From: Ammoniphilus oxalaticus
Lineage (GTDB): Bacteria; Bacillota; Bacilli; Aneurinibacillales; RAOX-1
Assembly: GCF_003609605.1 (NCBI RefSeq)
Contig: NZ_MCHY01000008.1
Span: 124,001 to 188,000, forward strand
DNA length: 64,000 bases
Direction of reading: 5' to 3'
Shown: one piece after another, positions 17,225 through 25,369 of the stretch
Position numbering within the stretch: the stretch's first letter is position 1
Layout of the letters: every line of letters begins with the position of its first letter
Program-made: the position numbers and the translations under genes
The notes under the pieces: generated by a model
Databases searched by the model: none
Seen by the model: the letters and a program-made list of their open reading frames with translations, nothing else
Told to the model about the DNA's origin: nothing

Positions 17225-18352
17225 ATGAAGAAATTACTTAATGATCGTGGGTCAGCCCTTGTTTATGTGTTGATGCTGTTGATGGCGCTCGGTATCTTTT
17301 CCCCCGTATTACTAAAAATGGTAAGTACGCAAACATTAGCGACGAATAAGGCTGAATATGAAAAGAAAGTGACTCAGTATTTATATGGAGCGATGGATAC
17401 TTTTATTGCTTATTTGGAAGCATATTCAACGCCGGAAAACCCCTCACTCGATCCAATTCAGCACGCCAAAGATTATTTTGAAAATTATCCGAGAAGGTCT
17501 GAAAAAGTAACTAATATTGAATTGCCAGACGGTGATACGCTTTTATATTCTTTTAAATACAAACCTACATCAAATGTAAAATATAAGGTGACGATGACTG
17601 TTATTGCTGGGGAGTTGAATCCGAATGAAGAAAAAGATGAGGGTGAACGTTTTTACGTTAAGAAAGAATTGGAATATGTGATTGATTTGGAGACGATAGG
17701 CGGATCGAATTTTCCTATTGGCTCTTTAGAGGGAGACAGTAACAACTTTAAAAGGTTAAGCGATGCCGAAAGGGAAAATAGAATTCAGCAATTTAAACCT
17801 ACTAAATTTGATTATGGAGATACAAACGATATTAAGACGTTTAAAGGGTTAGAGGAGGCAATGAACAAGGCGCTGGTTCGAAAGGACAAAAGTCAATTTA
17901 CGTTTAAACTTAGTTTGGACGATCGCATTAGTACGTCGACAAATTTGAACTTTTCCACTGCGAAGGACAAAGTTTTTATAATTTACGTAACCCAAGTTAA
18001 AAATGGTCAGGATGTTCTCCTCTATAATACTGATAAGCCGCAAAATAAATATCATGAACATAGTCTTCTCACGCTGAATAAAGATGTTAATTGGAATTTT
18101 AGAGGTATGCTTATTATAAACGGTAATTTAAATAACGAAAATAGTGTAACCTTGAATATTAACAATGTACTTGTGAACGGCTCCTTTTTTGCCTATGGTG
18201 TAGGAAATTCTAGATTTAACGGGTTCTACGAAGTGAGAAAAGAATATCTTGACGGAAAACACAAGGGAACTGGCAAAAGAGAAAGTGGGGACTTCTACAA
18301 AGATATCCCTGGTGACGACACACAAGTCGAATTTAGCTCACAAAGGAAGTGA
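17225..18352 (+). CDS. PilX-like pilus assembly protein (375 aa)
   Basis: N-terminus MKKLLNDRGSALVYVLMLLMALGIFSP resembles PilX-type minor pilins: a basic stretch, R-G, then a hydrophobic helix. The Glu at +5 of ordinary pilins is absent, as it is in many PilX/GspK proteins. The remaining ~340 residues are unassigned and rich in Asn/Lys; the second half (~230-340) has a repetitive beta-helix look with many Asn, Leu and Ile. Its last bases overlap the pilB ribosome site, so it is co-transcribed with pilB. The family assignment is moderate and the function inferred. Confidence 0.65.
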   Translation: MKKLLNDRGSALVYVLMLLMALGIFSPVLLKMVSTQTLATNKAEYEKKVTQYLYGAMDTFIAYLEAYSTPENPSLDPIQHAKDYFENYPRRSEKVTNIELPDGDTLLYSFKYKPTSNVKYKVTMTVIAGELNPNEEKDEGERFYVKKELEYVIDLETIGGSNFPIGSLEGDSNNFKRLSDAERENRIQQFKPTKFDYGDTNDIKTFKGLEEAMNKALVRKDKSQFTFKLSLDDRISTSTNLNFSTAKDKVFIIYVTQVKNGQDVLLYNTDKPQNKYHEHSLLTLNKDVNWNFRGMLIINGNLNNENSVTLNINNVLVNGSFFAYGVGNSRFNGFYEVRKEYLDGKHKGTGKRESGDFYKDIPGDDTQVEFSSQRK

Positions 18353-18357
18353 TAAAC

Positions 18358-20010
18358 TTGAACCAAAGAAAAAGATTAGGCGATCTACTCGTCGAATATG
18401 GTTTGATTACCGACCAACAGTTGCAACAAGCGTTAGCAGAGCAAAAGGAGTCGGGGATCAAACTCGGCGATTTGCTGATTACTAGAGGCTATATTACCGA
18501 GCAACAAAAGATAGAACTGCTAGAATTCCAATTAGGGATTCCGCATGTGCAGTTACATCGGCAAAGACTAGATGATCAGACGATTCACTTAATTGATGAA
18601 CAGCTTGCAAAAAAATATCATGTGCTGCCTCTGCGTATTCAGGAAGGCAAAATGGTAGTTGCGATGTCGGATCCACTAGATTACTATGCGATCGATGAAA
18701 TTCGGCTAAACACGGGGTATCCCGTATCTCCTGTGATTGCAATGCGGGATGAGTTGAATCGGGCGATTAACAAGCACTATAGTGGTCAACAGTCGATGAT
18801 GGACGCAATCGTTGGAATGACGGAGGAAACGCTGCAAAATGAAGCGGCCGATGATAACGCCCCTGTTGTGCGGCTGATCAATGAAATTATCGCGCAAGCG
18901 GTCGATTTAGAGGCCAGTGATGTCCACTTGGACCCTCAAGAAAGTCGCGTGAAAGTTCGGTTTCGGGTGGATGGCATGTTACGAACGGAGCGGGAATACC
19001 CCATTTCGATGCTAGGATTAATGACTTCTCGACTCAAAATTCTGGCAAACCTCAATATTGCGGAACGAAGATTGCCGCAAGATGGTCGTTTTGAAATGAT
19101 GATCGGCGCCAAGCAAATTGATATCCGAATATCTACCTTACCGACGATTCACGGCGAAAAAACGGTGTTAAGAATTTTGGATATGTTAAACGCTCATCGA
19201 AGTATTCGACAACTGGCTTTTTCGGAACACAATCTCGCCCTTTTTGAAACGTTAATTTCAGCTCCTTACGGGTTGATTTTAATTACAGGGCCGACGGGGA
19301 GCGGTAAGACAACAACCCTCTACTCGGCGCTCAATCAATTGAATAACGATGACGTTAACATTATTACGGTCGAGGATCCTGTTGAATACCAACTGGCGGG
19401 CATTAACCAGGTGCAGGTCAATCCGTCGGCTGGCTTGACGTTTGCCAACGGACTGCGTTCCATTTTGCGGCAAGATCCAAACATCGTCATGATCGGAGAG
19501 ATTCGAGACAAGGAAACGGCGGAGATGGCGATTCGGGCGGCGTTAACGGGCCATTTAGTATTAAGCACATTACATACGAATAACGCGACGAGCGCGATCA
19601 GTCGCTTGGTCGATATGGGAATCGAACCGTTTTTAGTATCCTCTTCATTGCGTGGGGTGATCGGTCAGCGGTTAGTGCGTCAAATCTGCGCCCATTGCCA
19701 AGAATCGGTTGAAATAACAGCGGAAGATTCCGCGTTGTTTGCCAGATATGGGATGGATGTTGAAAAGGTAAAAGTCGGAAAAGGGTGCGTGAACTGTCAT
19801 ACGAGCGGATTCCGAGGCCGCATCGCGATTCAAGAAGTTTTACCTGTGGATGATCAGTTGAAACGGTTGATTAATCAAGGTCAGGCAGAAACAGATTACA
19901 AAACGCATGCGGTTGAGCATGGTTTTACACCGATGTTTATGGATGGATTGCATAAAGTGGCGCAGGGGTTGACGACGTTGGAAGAAGTGGTCAGAGTAAC
20001 GATCGACTAA
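18358..20010 (+). CDS. pilB: Type IV pilus extension ATPase PilB
   Basis: Cytoplasmic hexameric ATPase powering pilus extension. It has an N-terminal MshEN/T2SSE_N domain (RLGDLLVEYGLITDQQL), then the motor domain with Walker A GPTGSGKTTT near residue 311, Walker B IVMIGEIRDKETAEMA, and the His box LVLSTLHTN. A tetracysteine zinc site is formed by CAHC (~444) and CVNC (~477). TTG at 18358 is taken as the start because AAAGGAAGTGAT is 6 nt upstream; a GTG at 18349 in the same frame overlaps that site. The length of 550 aa is typical. Confidence 0.95.
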   Translation: MNQRKRLGDLLVEYGLITDQQLQQALAEQKESGIKLGDLLITRGYITEQQKIELLEFQLGIPHVQLHRQRLDDQTIHLIDEQLAKKYHVLPLRIQEGKMVVAMSDPLDYYAIDEIRLNTGYPVSPVIAMRDELNRAINKHYSGQQSMMDAIVGMTEETLQNEAADDNAPVVRLINEIIAQAVDLEASDVHLDPQESRVKVRFRVDGMLRTEREYPISMLGLMTSRLKILANLNIAERRLPQDGRFEMMIGAKQIDIRISTLPTIHGEKTVLRILDMLNAHRSIRQLAFSEHNLALFETLISAPYGLILITGPTGSGKTTTLYSALNQLNNDDVNIITVEDPVEYQLAGINQVQVNPSAGLTFANGLRSILRQDPNIVMIGEIRDKETAEMAIRAALTGHLVLSTLHTNNATSAISRLVDMGIEPFLVSSSLRGVIGQRLVRQICAHCQESVEITAEDSALFARYGMDVEKVKVGKGCVNCHTSGFRGRIAIQEVLPVDDQLKRLINQGQAETDYKTHAVEHGFTPMFMDGLHKVAQGLTTLEEVVRVTID

Positions 20011-20031
20011 TCGATGGTGGGAGTGATCAGG

Positions 20032-21075
20032 ATGGATATTATTGAATTATTAAAAAAAGCAAAGCAAAAGGGAGCGTCTGATTTACATATGACGACTGGA
20101 GCTGCCCCCGTTTTTCGGTTGCATGGACAACTCGTTCCAGCGTCGACGACAATCTGTGAAGGAAATGACACGACACGCGCCGCTCAACAATTATTGACAG
20201 ATGAACAGACGCGCCAATTAGAAGCGAACGGAGAAATTGACTTTTCTTTCGGTTTGCCAGGGATTTCTCGTTTTCGTGTCAACATTTATAAGCAACGCGG
20301 CAGTTTAAGTTTAGCGATTCGAACGATTCCACATGAAATACCGGATATGGACAGACTTGGTTTGCCCTCTTTAGTTCGTCAGATTTGTGAACGACAACAA
20401 GGGCTGTTTTTAGTTACGGGGCCAACGGGCAGCGGAAAATCAACCACTTTAGCGGCGATGGTGGACCATATTAATCGAACCTACGCTAAACATATCATCA
20501 CGTTGGAAGATCCAATTGAGTATCTGCATCGACACAAAACAGGCCTTGTGGATCAACGAGAGGTCGGGAGTGATACAGCTTCATTTGCTAGCGGTCTACG
20601 CTCTGCATTGCGTCAAGATCCTGATGTTATTCTCGTAGGTGAAATGCGCGACTTGGAAACGATCAGCACGGCAATCAGCGCTGCGGAAACAGGTCACTTA
20701 GTGTTGGCGACACTTCATACTACGAACGCGCCGCAGACGATCGATCGAATCATTGATGCCTTTCCGACAGGTCAACAACAGCAAGTCCGTTTACAATTAT
20801 CGAGTAATTTACTTGGCGTGTTGGCTCAACGGTTGATTCCGCTACTTGATGGAAGTGGTAGAACCGCAGCTTTTGAGGTGATGGTCAATTCAACCGCGAT
20901 TGCAAATTTGATCAGGCAAGAAAAAGCGCACCAGATTAAATCGATGATGGAGACGGGCTCACAACTTGGAATGGTGACGATGGAACAATCGCTTACGCGA
21001 CTCGTTAATCAAGGAATGATTAACTCGGCAGCCGCTTATGAAATTTGTCCAAGTTTGCTCGGACGATTTGATTAA
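20032..21075 (+). CDS. pilT: Type IV pilus retraction ATPase PilT
   Basis: Retraction motor for twitching motility or DNA uptake. The 347-aa protein begins MDIIELLKKAKQKGASDLH, with Walker A GPTGSGKST near residue 130, Walker B VILVGEMRDLETI and the His box LVLATLHTTNAPQTIDRIID (AIRAxT-like ISAAETGH). ATG at 20032 is preferred to ATG at 20014 because GGGAGTGATC lies just upstream and PilT proteins begin near this point. The usual C-terminal AGLITE-like motif is weak here (NQGMINSAAAYEI). Confidence 0.94.
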   Translation: MDIIELLKKAKQKGASDLHMTTGAAPVFRLHGQLVPASTTICEGNDTTRAAQQLLTDEQTRQLEANGEIDFSFGLPGISRFRVNIYKQRGSLSLAIRTIPHEIPDMDRLGLPSLVRQICERQQGLFLVTGPTGSGKSTTLAAMVDHINRTYAKHIITLEDPIEYLHRHKTGLVDQREVGSDTASFASGLRSALRQDPDVILVGEMRDLETISTAISAAETGHLVLATLHTTNAPQTIDRIIDAFPTGQQQQVRLQLSSNLLGVLAQRLIPLLDGSGRTAAFEVMVNSTAIANLIRQEKAHQIKSMMETGSQLGMVTMEQSLTRLVNQGMINSAAAYEICPSLLGRFD

Positions 21076-21105
21076 TTGGGTTAATGAGGGAAGGAGGAGC
21101 GCCGT

Positions 21106-22317
21106 ATGCTAGAGTTTACGTATTCGGGCTACAATGCTCAACAAAAGAGAATACAAGGGAAGATCGAAGCCCGCGATAAACGGGAAGCATTTCGGAACTT
21201 AAAGCAACAGGGTATGCTAATCACACACTTGAATGAACGGAAGCAAACGATCTTGACGAAAGACATTGAGATTTTAACGCCAGGTGTCAAGCAAAGAGAC
21301 TTTGTCGTGTTTTGCCGTCAATTTGCTACGTTGCTGCGAGCAGGGGTCGGGATTGCCGAAGCGTTACAAATTCTCGTTCAGCAGACGGACAGTAAAGTGT
21401 TGAAAAAGGCGCTTGAAATCGTGCTGGAGGATGTGCGGTCTGGCTCATCATTGTCAGTGGCTTGCCAGCAGCAGCGTAAAGTGTTTCCTGTCATCTTTGT
21501 CAGCATGGCTCGCGCAGGCGAAACGAGCGGGAGCTTAGATGACATGCTGGACAAACTAGCTGGCTATTTTGAAAAGGAGCACAATGTAAAAGGAAAGATA
21601 AAGTCGGCGCTGTTTTATCCGATTGCTGTCGGGATCTTGTCTGTGCTCGTCAGCTTTTTCCTAATGTGGAAAGTGGTGCCCCAGTTTGTTTCTGTATTTC
21701 AAAATGTGGGACTCGAGTTGCCTTGGATCACGCGTTTTGTGCTTGGGGTTAGTGAATGGGTCGGCTTGTATTGGTTCCTATTGCTCGGTTTGCCTGTCCT
21801 CATTTGGGCTGTTTTGTTCCTCTATGGAAAAAACGAAAAAGGGCGCTATCAAATTGACTGGGTTAAACTGAAGCTGCCGATCGTCGGCTCTTTGCTGATA
21901 AAATCTTCACTGGCTCGGTTTAGTCGCACATTCTCGACACTTTACCAAGCGGCGGTGCCTGTTGTGCCGACACTCGCAATTCTCGTCGACATCGTCGGCA
22001 ATCAAGTCATTTCCCAATCATTGAACCGAGCCCGAGATAACTTGCGCGAGGGACAACCACTGGCCCAACCTTTTAGGGAAAATTCAATCTTCCCGCCAAT
22101 GGTCTCGCAAATGATTGCGATCGGTGAACAAACGGGGAATCTAGATGAAGTGATGGGGAAAGTAGCGGATTATTACGAGGAAGAAGTGGACCAAATGGCG
22201 GAGCGGATGAGGTCGTTGATCGAACCGATCATGTTAGTTGTTGTTTCGTTCATCGTTGGAATTATAGTGCTTGCTGTGTTGTTGCCGATGTTCGCATTAT
22301 ATGAAGGAATGACGTGA
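21106..22317 (+). CDS. pilC: Type IV pilus inner-membrane platform protein PilC
   Basis: Polytopic platform protein joining the PilB/PilT motors to the pilus base. The 403-aa protein has two T2SSF repeats: FCRQFATLLRAGVGIAEAL near residue 67 and FSRTFSTLYQAAVPVVPTLAIL near 267. There are about three membrane segments, including the C-terminal VVVSFIVGIIVLAVLLPMFALYEGM. It starts 31 bp after pilT with GAAGGAGGAGC upstream. Confidence 0.95.
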   Translation: MLEFTYSGYNAQQKRIQGKIEARDKREAFRNLKQQGMLITHLNERKQTILTKDIEILTPGVKQRDFVVFCRQFATLLRAGVGIAEALQILVQQTDSKVLKKALEIVLEDVRSGSSLSVACQQQRKVFPVIFVSMARAGETSGSLDDMLDKLAGYFEKEHNVKGKIKSALFYPIAVGILSVLVSFFLMWKVVPQFVSVFQNVGLELPWITRFVLGVSEWVGLYWFLLLGLPVLIWAVLFLYGKNEKGRYQIDWVKLKLPIVGSLLIKSSLARFSRTFSTLYQAAVPVVPTLAILVDIVGNQVISQSLNRARDNLREGQPLAQPFRENSIFPPMVSQMIAIGEQTGNLDEVMGKVADYYEEEVDQMAERMRSLIEPIMLVVVSFIVGIIVLAVLLPMFALYEGMT

Positions 22318-22342
22318 TTAACAGAGAGACGTCCTCTGTTAA
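22318..22342 (+). terminator. Hairpin immediately after pilC
   Basis: A perfect 9-bp stem TTAACAGAG/CTCTGTTAA has a 7-nt loop and begins at the pilC stop codon. No T-run follows; it may protect the pilBTC mRNA or weakly terminate. Confidence 0.55.
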
Positions 22343-22373
22343 CAAGATTGTAACAGGTTCTAGCATTTTCTTC

Positions 22374-22402
22374 TTGTCGAGAATGGGCTAATTTTATATA
22401 AT
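22374..22402 (+). promoter_or_regulatory. SigA promoter for the major pilin genes
   Basis: TTGTCG at 22374-22379 and consensus TATAAT at 22397-22402 are exactly 17 bp apart. Transcription should start near 22409, giving the pilin gene its own promoter apart from pilBTC. Confidence 0.8.
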
Positions 22403-22408
22403 GGAGAC

Positions 22409-22535
22409 ACAGGAAATGAGTGGTAATTATAAATGGGTCGTGATGATTTTCATTCTGTAGATGGGCGCTTAGAATGAAGGAAACGAGTAGCGCAACCGAA
22501 CCCGCCTCTATGTTGCGAGGGCGGATTTTTTTTGT
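22409..22535 (+). promoter_or_regulatory. Candidate riboswitch/attenuator leader of the major pilin gene
   Basis: Visible in the leader: stem TTCATTCT (22449-22456) with AGAATGAA (22471-22478); its loop contains GCGCT (22465-22469), which can pair with AGCGC (22489-22493) to form an H-type pseudoknot. CGCAAC (22491-22496) can instead pair with GTTGCG (22512-22517). The intrinsic terminator is CCGCCTC (22502-22508) with GAGGGCGG (22517-22524) and a run of eight T. The pseudoknot and the CGCAAC/GTTGCG stem share 22491-22493, and the latter disturbs the terminator, so the arms are mutually exclusive. I do not recognise the class; no c-di-GMP-I core such as GACGCAAAGCC is present. Confidence 0.65.
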
Positions 22536-22567
22536 TTTTAAAACCTACTAATGGGAGGGAAAGAAAC

Positions 22568-22954
22568 ATGAGGGAAGCGTTGAAAAGATTTTGGAACAAT
22601 CAAAAAGGGGTCACCTTGATCGAGTTACTCGCGGTTGTTGTGATTTTAGGGATTATTGCGGCAATTGCAGCACCGAGTGTTATGACGAACTTTGATAGTG
22701 CCAAAACGAATTCGGATGCTCAGACGGAAGCAATAATTAAAGATGCGGTGCAAAGGTTTGCTTTGGATAATCCGATACCAGAGGATGGCACCATTAAAAT
22801 AAAGGTTCATTTAGTAGATGGTGGTTATTTACAGGACGTGCCGAAGCAGTCGTCTAATAATCAATATTTTACAGAAGTAAAAATAACTGTTAATGCAAAT
22901 GGTAAAATAGTATTTAATGGATTTAAAACAGCCAATGAAAAGCCTACGACATAA
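22568..22954 (+). CDS. Type IV major pilin, copy 1
   Basis: Structural pilin, 128 aa. After MREALKRFWNNQKG comes the class III cleavage site G|VTLIELL with Glu at +5 and a hydrophobic helix (VVVILGIIAAIAAP) that packs in the pilus core. ATG at 22568 follows GGGAGGGA; an earlier in-frame ATG at 22532 falls in the leader terminator. The first ~58 residues are nearly identical to the next gene, while the globular domain differs. It has no cysteines. Expression probably depends on the structured leader upstream. Confidence 0.93.
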   Translation: MREALKRFWNNQKGVTLIELLAVVVILGIIAAIAAPSVMTNFDSAKTNSDAQTEAIIKDAVQRFALDNPIPEDGTIKIKVHLVDGGYLQDVPKQSSNNQYFTEVKITVNANGKIVFNGFKTANEKPTT

Positions 22955-22975
22955 TAAGAATAATAATTCGAAATA

Positions 22976-23003
22976 CCCCCCCTTCAAGGAGGGGCTTTGT
23001 TTA
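22976..23003 (+). terminator. Terminator between the two pilin genes
   Basis: A C-run (22976-22982) pairs with GGAGGGG (22988-22994) with one A-C mismatch and a 5-nt loop; CTTTGTTT follows. Confidence 0.65.
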
Positions 23004-23046
23004 CGGAGTATAGCGGTTGATTTGTGAAAAATGGGGGTGACTGACT

Positions 23047-23469
23047 ATGTGGATGGCGTTGAAAAGATTTTGGAACAATCAAAAAGGGGTAACCTTGATC
23101 GAGTTACTCGCTGTAGTTGTCATTTTGGGTATCATCGCCGCAATTGCGGCACCAAGTGTGATGACTAACTTTAATAGTGCAAAAGTTAATAGTGATGCCC
23201 AAACCCAGGCAATTATTGAGGATGCTGCAAAGCGAATGGTGCTGGATCTTACAAGTCACACGAGGACAGAGGGGATTAATCAGCCTGAAACCTCTCGGCT
23301 GGGATATGTAAAGTTTGACAAAGAATCAATAGAATTAACGGATTATTTGGATGTAAAATCTAATGATGCACAAATTCCAACTGCTGAAGATTCAAATAAA
23401 TTCTTTAGATTAAAGATAGTTCAAGGAAAAGTAACTGTTACTATAGGTGAGTCTACACCAATCGATTAA
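23047..23469 (+). CDS. Type IV major pilin, copy 2
   Basis: Paralogue of the pilin just upstream, 140 aa. The segment LKRFWNNQKGVTLIELLAVV and the following hydrophobic helix are the same as in copy 1, with cleavage after Gly and Glu at +5. From about residue 60 the proteins share little, so this looks like a tandem duplication followed by divergence of the exposed head domain. GGGGGTGACT precedes ATG 23047; a second ATG at 23053 is possible. Confidence 0.92.
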   Translation: MWMALKRFWNNQKGVTLIELLAVVVILGIIAAIAAPSVMTNFNSAKVNSDAQTQAIIEDAAKRMVLDLTSHTRTEGINQPETSRLGYVKFDKESIELTDYLDVKSNDAQIPTAEDSNKFFRLKIVQGKVTVTIGESTPID

Positions 23470-23482
23470 ACTAAATAATTTA

Positions 23483-23520
23483 GAAGACAATCCCCATAGG
23501 GCTTGTCTTCTTTTCTTTTT
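23483..23520 (+). terminator. Intrinsic terminator after pilin copy 2
   Basis: GAAGACAA (23483-23490) pairs with TTGTCTTC (23503-23510), with an inner CCC/GGG, followed by TTTTCTTTTT. Confidence 0.9.
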
Positions 23521-23561
23521 TCGTACATGATTAAGCTAACACCCATTAGAAGGAGGCCTCT

Positions 23562-24323
23562 ATGAACACTCTTATCTTCATTTTCATCACACTTCTATCC
23601 CTTTTCCTCGCATCGTTCCTCAACGTTGTCGCTATCCGTATTCCAAAAGGGGAATCGATCGTGTTTCCCGCTTCACATTGTGTCCATTGTGAACATCGCT
23701 TGGGTCCACTAGACTTGATCCCTGTTATTAGTTTCTTTCTATTAAAGGGAAGATGTCGCTATTGTCAGGCGAAGGTTTCCTATATTTACCCTGTGGGGGA
23801 GATGTTCACCGCTAGCGTGCTCGTTTATACTAGTTACAAGGTAGGCTGGGGATTGGAGTTGCTGATTGCTTTGCCGTTAATGGCATTCCTCGCTTCGATT
23901 ACAATCAGTGATTTATTGTATAAAATTATTCCGAATAAAGTGAACTTATTTTTCTTCATTTATTTCATGATGGTTCGCCTATTCTACTATCCGCAACCGC
24001 CGCTTACGTATTTGATCGGTATGTTGGTCGGCGGCGGGTTGTTGTTATTGATTGCGATTGTTAGCCGCGGCGGGATGGGCGGCGGTGATATCAAACTAAT
24101 GGCTGTCGTTGGGATGGCGCTTGGCTGGCAGCCGGTGATTGTCTCTTTTTTGTTGGCGTCCTTGTTCGGCGGATTAATCGGTGTCATCCTGTTGCTGGCG
24201 AAAGTAGTTAAACGAAAACAAGCGATTCCATTTGGCCCTTTTTTAGCGGCTGGTATTTTCGTTACATATTTTTGGGGGAATGAGATCATTTTAGCTTATC
24301 TGAACTGGATCCTTCGTTCCTAA
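23562..24323 (+). CDS. pilD: Prepilin peptidase / N-methyltransferase (PilD/ComC)
   Basis: Membrane aspartyl protease that cleaves and N-methylates the prepilins of this cluster. The 253-aa protein has an N-terminal membrane helix and a cytoplasmic zinc loop with two CxxC pairs (CVHC and CRYC). Catalytic aspartates are in ISDLLYKIIPN and GMGGGDIKLM. It occupies the position of B. subtilis comC between folC and spoIIB, so it is the orthologue. The ribosome site is AGAAGGAGGCC. Confidence 0.95.
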   Translation: MNTLIFIFITLLSLFLASFLNVVAIRIPKGESIVFPASHCVHCEHRLGPLDLIPVISFFLLKGRCRYCQAKVSYIYPVGEMFTASVLVYTSYKVGWGLELLIALPLMAFLASITISDLLYKIIPNKVNLFFFIYFMMVRLFYYPQPPLTYLIGMLVGGGLLLLIAIVSRGGMGGGDIKLMAVVGMALGWQPVIVSFLLASLFGGLIGVILLLAKVVKRKQAIPFGPFLAAGIFVTYFWGNEIILAYLNWILRS

Positions 24324-24339
24324 AAAGGGAGCTAGCGTG

Positions 24340-25368
24340 ATGTTAAACTGGGGAATTTGGAAAAATAAAAGAACGGTAGGTTTGGAAATAAAGGATACGA
24401 TCATCAAATTGGTAGAACTGGAGCGAACAGGGGAAGACGTCCAAATTAAGAAGTTTTATAGTGAGCCGATCCCTGCGGGGGTGGTCACGGCGGGACAGAT
24501 CGTTGATCAGGACCATTTCTTTGAGATCCTTTTTTTGATGAAAGAGAAGACAGGACTGAAAAACCAGTCAATTCATTTGGCGATCGATTGCCAACAAGTA
24601 TTGCTGCGTCCTTTACAGATAAGTAACGCGCCAAAAAAAGAATTAAGAAAAGCGATTGAGCTAGAAATTGAGAACCAAATTCAACCGCCTTTTGATGAAT
24701 ATGTTTTTGACTTTTCAATTTTAAATGATGTGGAAACAGGCGACGGGGAGGAACGTCTGGAATTGATGCTCGTGATCGCCCCAAAAGCCTACATAACCTC
24801 TTATGTCGATCTGTTGCGAGAACTTGATCTGAATCCGAAAAGTGTGGACTTGGGCCCACTGTCCGTCGTTAGAGCGTTGCGGGCCAATGAAGCTTGGGCA
24901 TTGGACCGTACGTTTATGATTATTAATGTAGGGGATAAAAGCACGGAGGTGAGCATCGTCCATGATCGCGTTTTGAAGATGGTCAGATCGTTTGCGTTGG
25001 ATGTGCATGCGTTCCTTTATGATTCAGATCATAGTACTACGGATGCGCGCGACTTTGTAGAGATTCAAGAGCAGCGTTCGATGATTCAATCATTTGCCAA
25101 TGAGATGGGTGGAGAGTTGGAGCGGATTATCAACTTTTATTTATACACGTTAAATAATCGTGATCAGCAAATTGCTCAAGTTATTTTGGTAGGGGAAATT
25201 ACGAACTTGCATGAACTAGCGGATTATTTGTCCATTCGTTTGAACTTGCAAGTGCTGGTTGAGGGGATTCGGGAGCAATATATCGCCCCTTCGTTGCGTG
25301 ACCAGTTTGGCCCGCAATCCCCTTCTTTTGTCGTTCCATTTGGACTGGCGCTGAAGGATGTGAACTAA
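24340..25368 (+). CDS. pilM: Type IV pilus assembly protein PilM
   Basis: Cytoplasmic actin-like ATPase fold protein that links PilN/PilO to the motor complex. The 342-aa product starts MLNWGIWKNKRTVGLEIKD (phosphate-1-like segment) and contains MIINVGDKSTEVSIV (phosphate-2-like) and VILVGEITNLHEL (adenosine-loop-like). ATG at 24340 is preferred over GTG at 24337 on spacing from AAAGGGAG. The next gene starts 1 bp after its stop. Confidence 0.9.
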   Translation: MLNWGIWKNKRTVGLEIKDTIIKLVELERTGEDVQIKKFYSEPIPAGVVTAGQIVDQDHFFEILFLMKEKTGLKNQSIHLAIDCQQVLLRPLQISNAPKKELRKAIELEIENQIQPPFDEYVFDFSILNDVETGDGEERLELMLVIAPKAYITSYVDLLRELDLNPKSVDLGPLSVVRALRANEAWALDRTFMIINVGDKSTEVSIVHDRVLKMVRSFALDVHAFLYDSDHSTTDARDFVEIQEQRSMIQSFANEMGGELERIINFYLYTLNNRDQQIAQVILVGEITNLHELADYLSIRLNLQVLVEGIREQYIAPSLRDQFGPQSPSFVVPFGLALKDVN

Positions 25369-25369
25369 G

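Noticed and set aside
22416-22460. 14-codon leader peptide in the pilin leader (ATG AGT GGT ... CTG TAG)
   Set aside because: The only purine-rich sequence touches the ATG directly, leaving no spacing, and the codons show no run of a regulatory amino acid. It cannot be excluded, but the pseudoknot/antiterminator explanation fits better.
22409-22535. c-di-GMP-I (GEMM) riboswitch
   Set aside because: The 3' part (AGTAGCGCAACCGA) loosely recalls the GEMM end, but the conserved GACGCAAAGCC core, GAAA tetraloop and receptor are missing.
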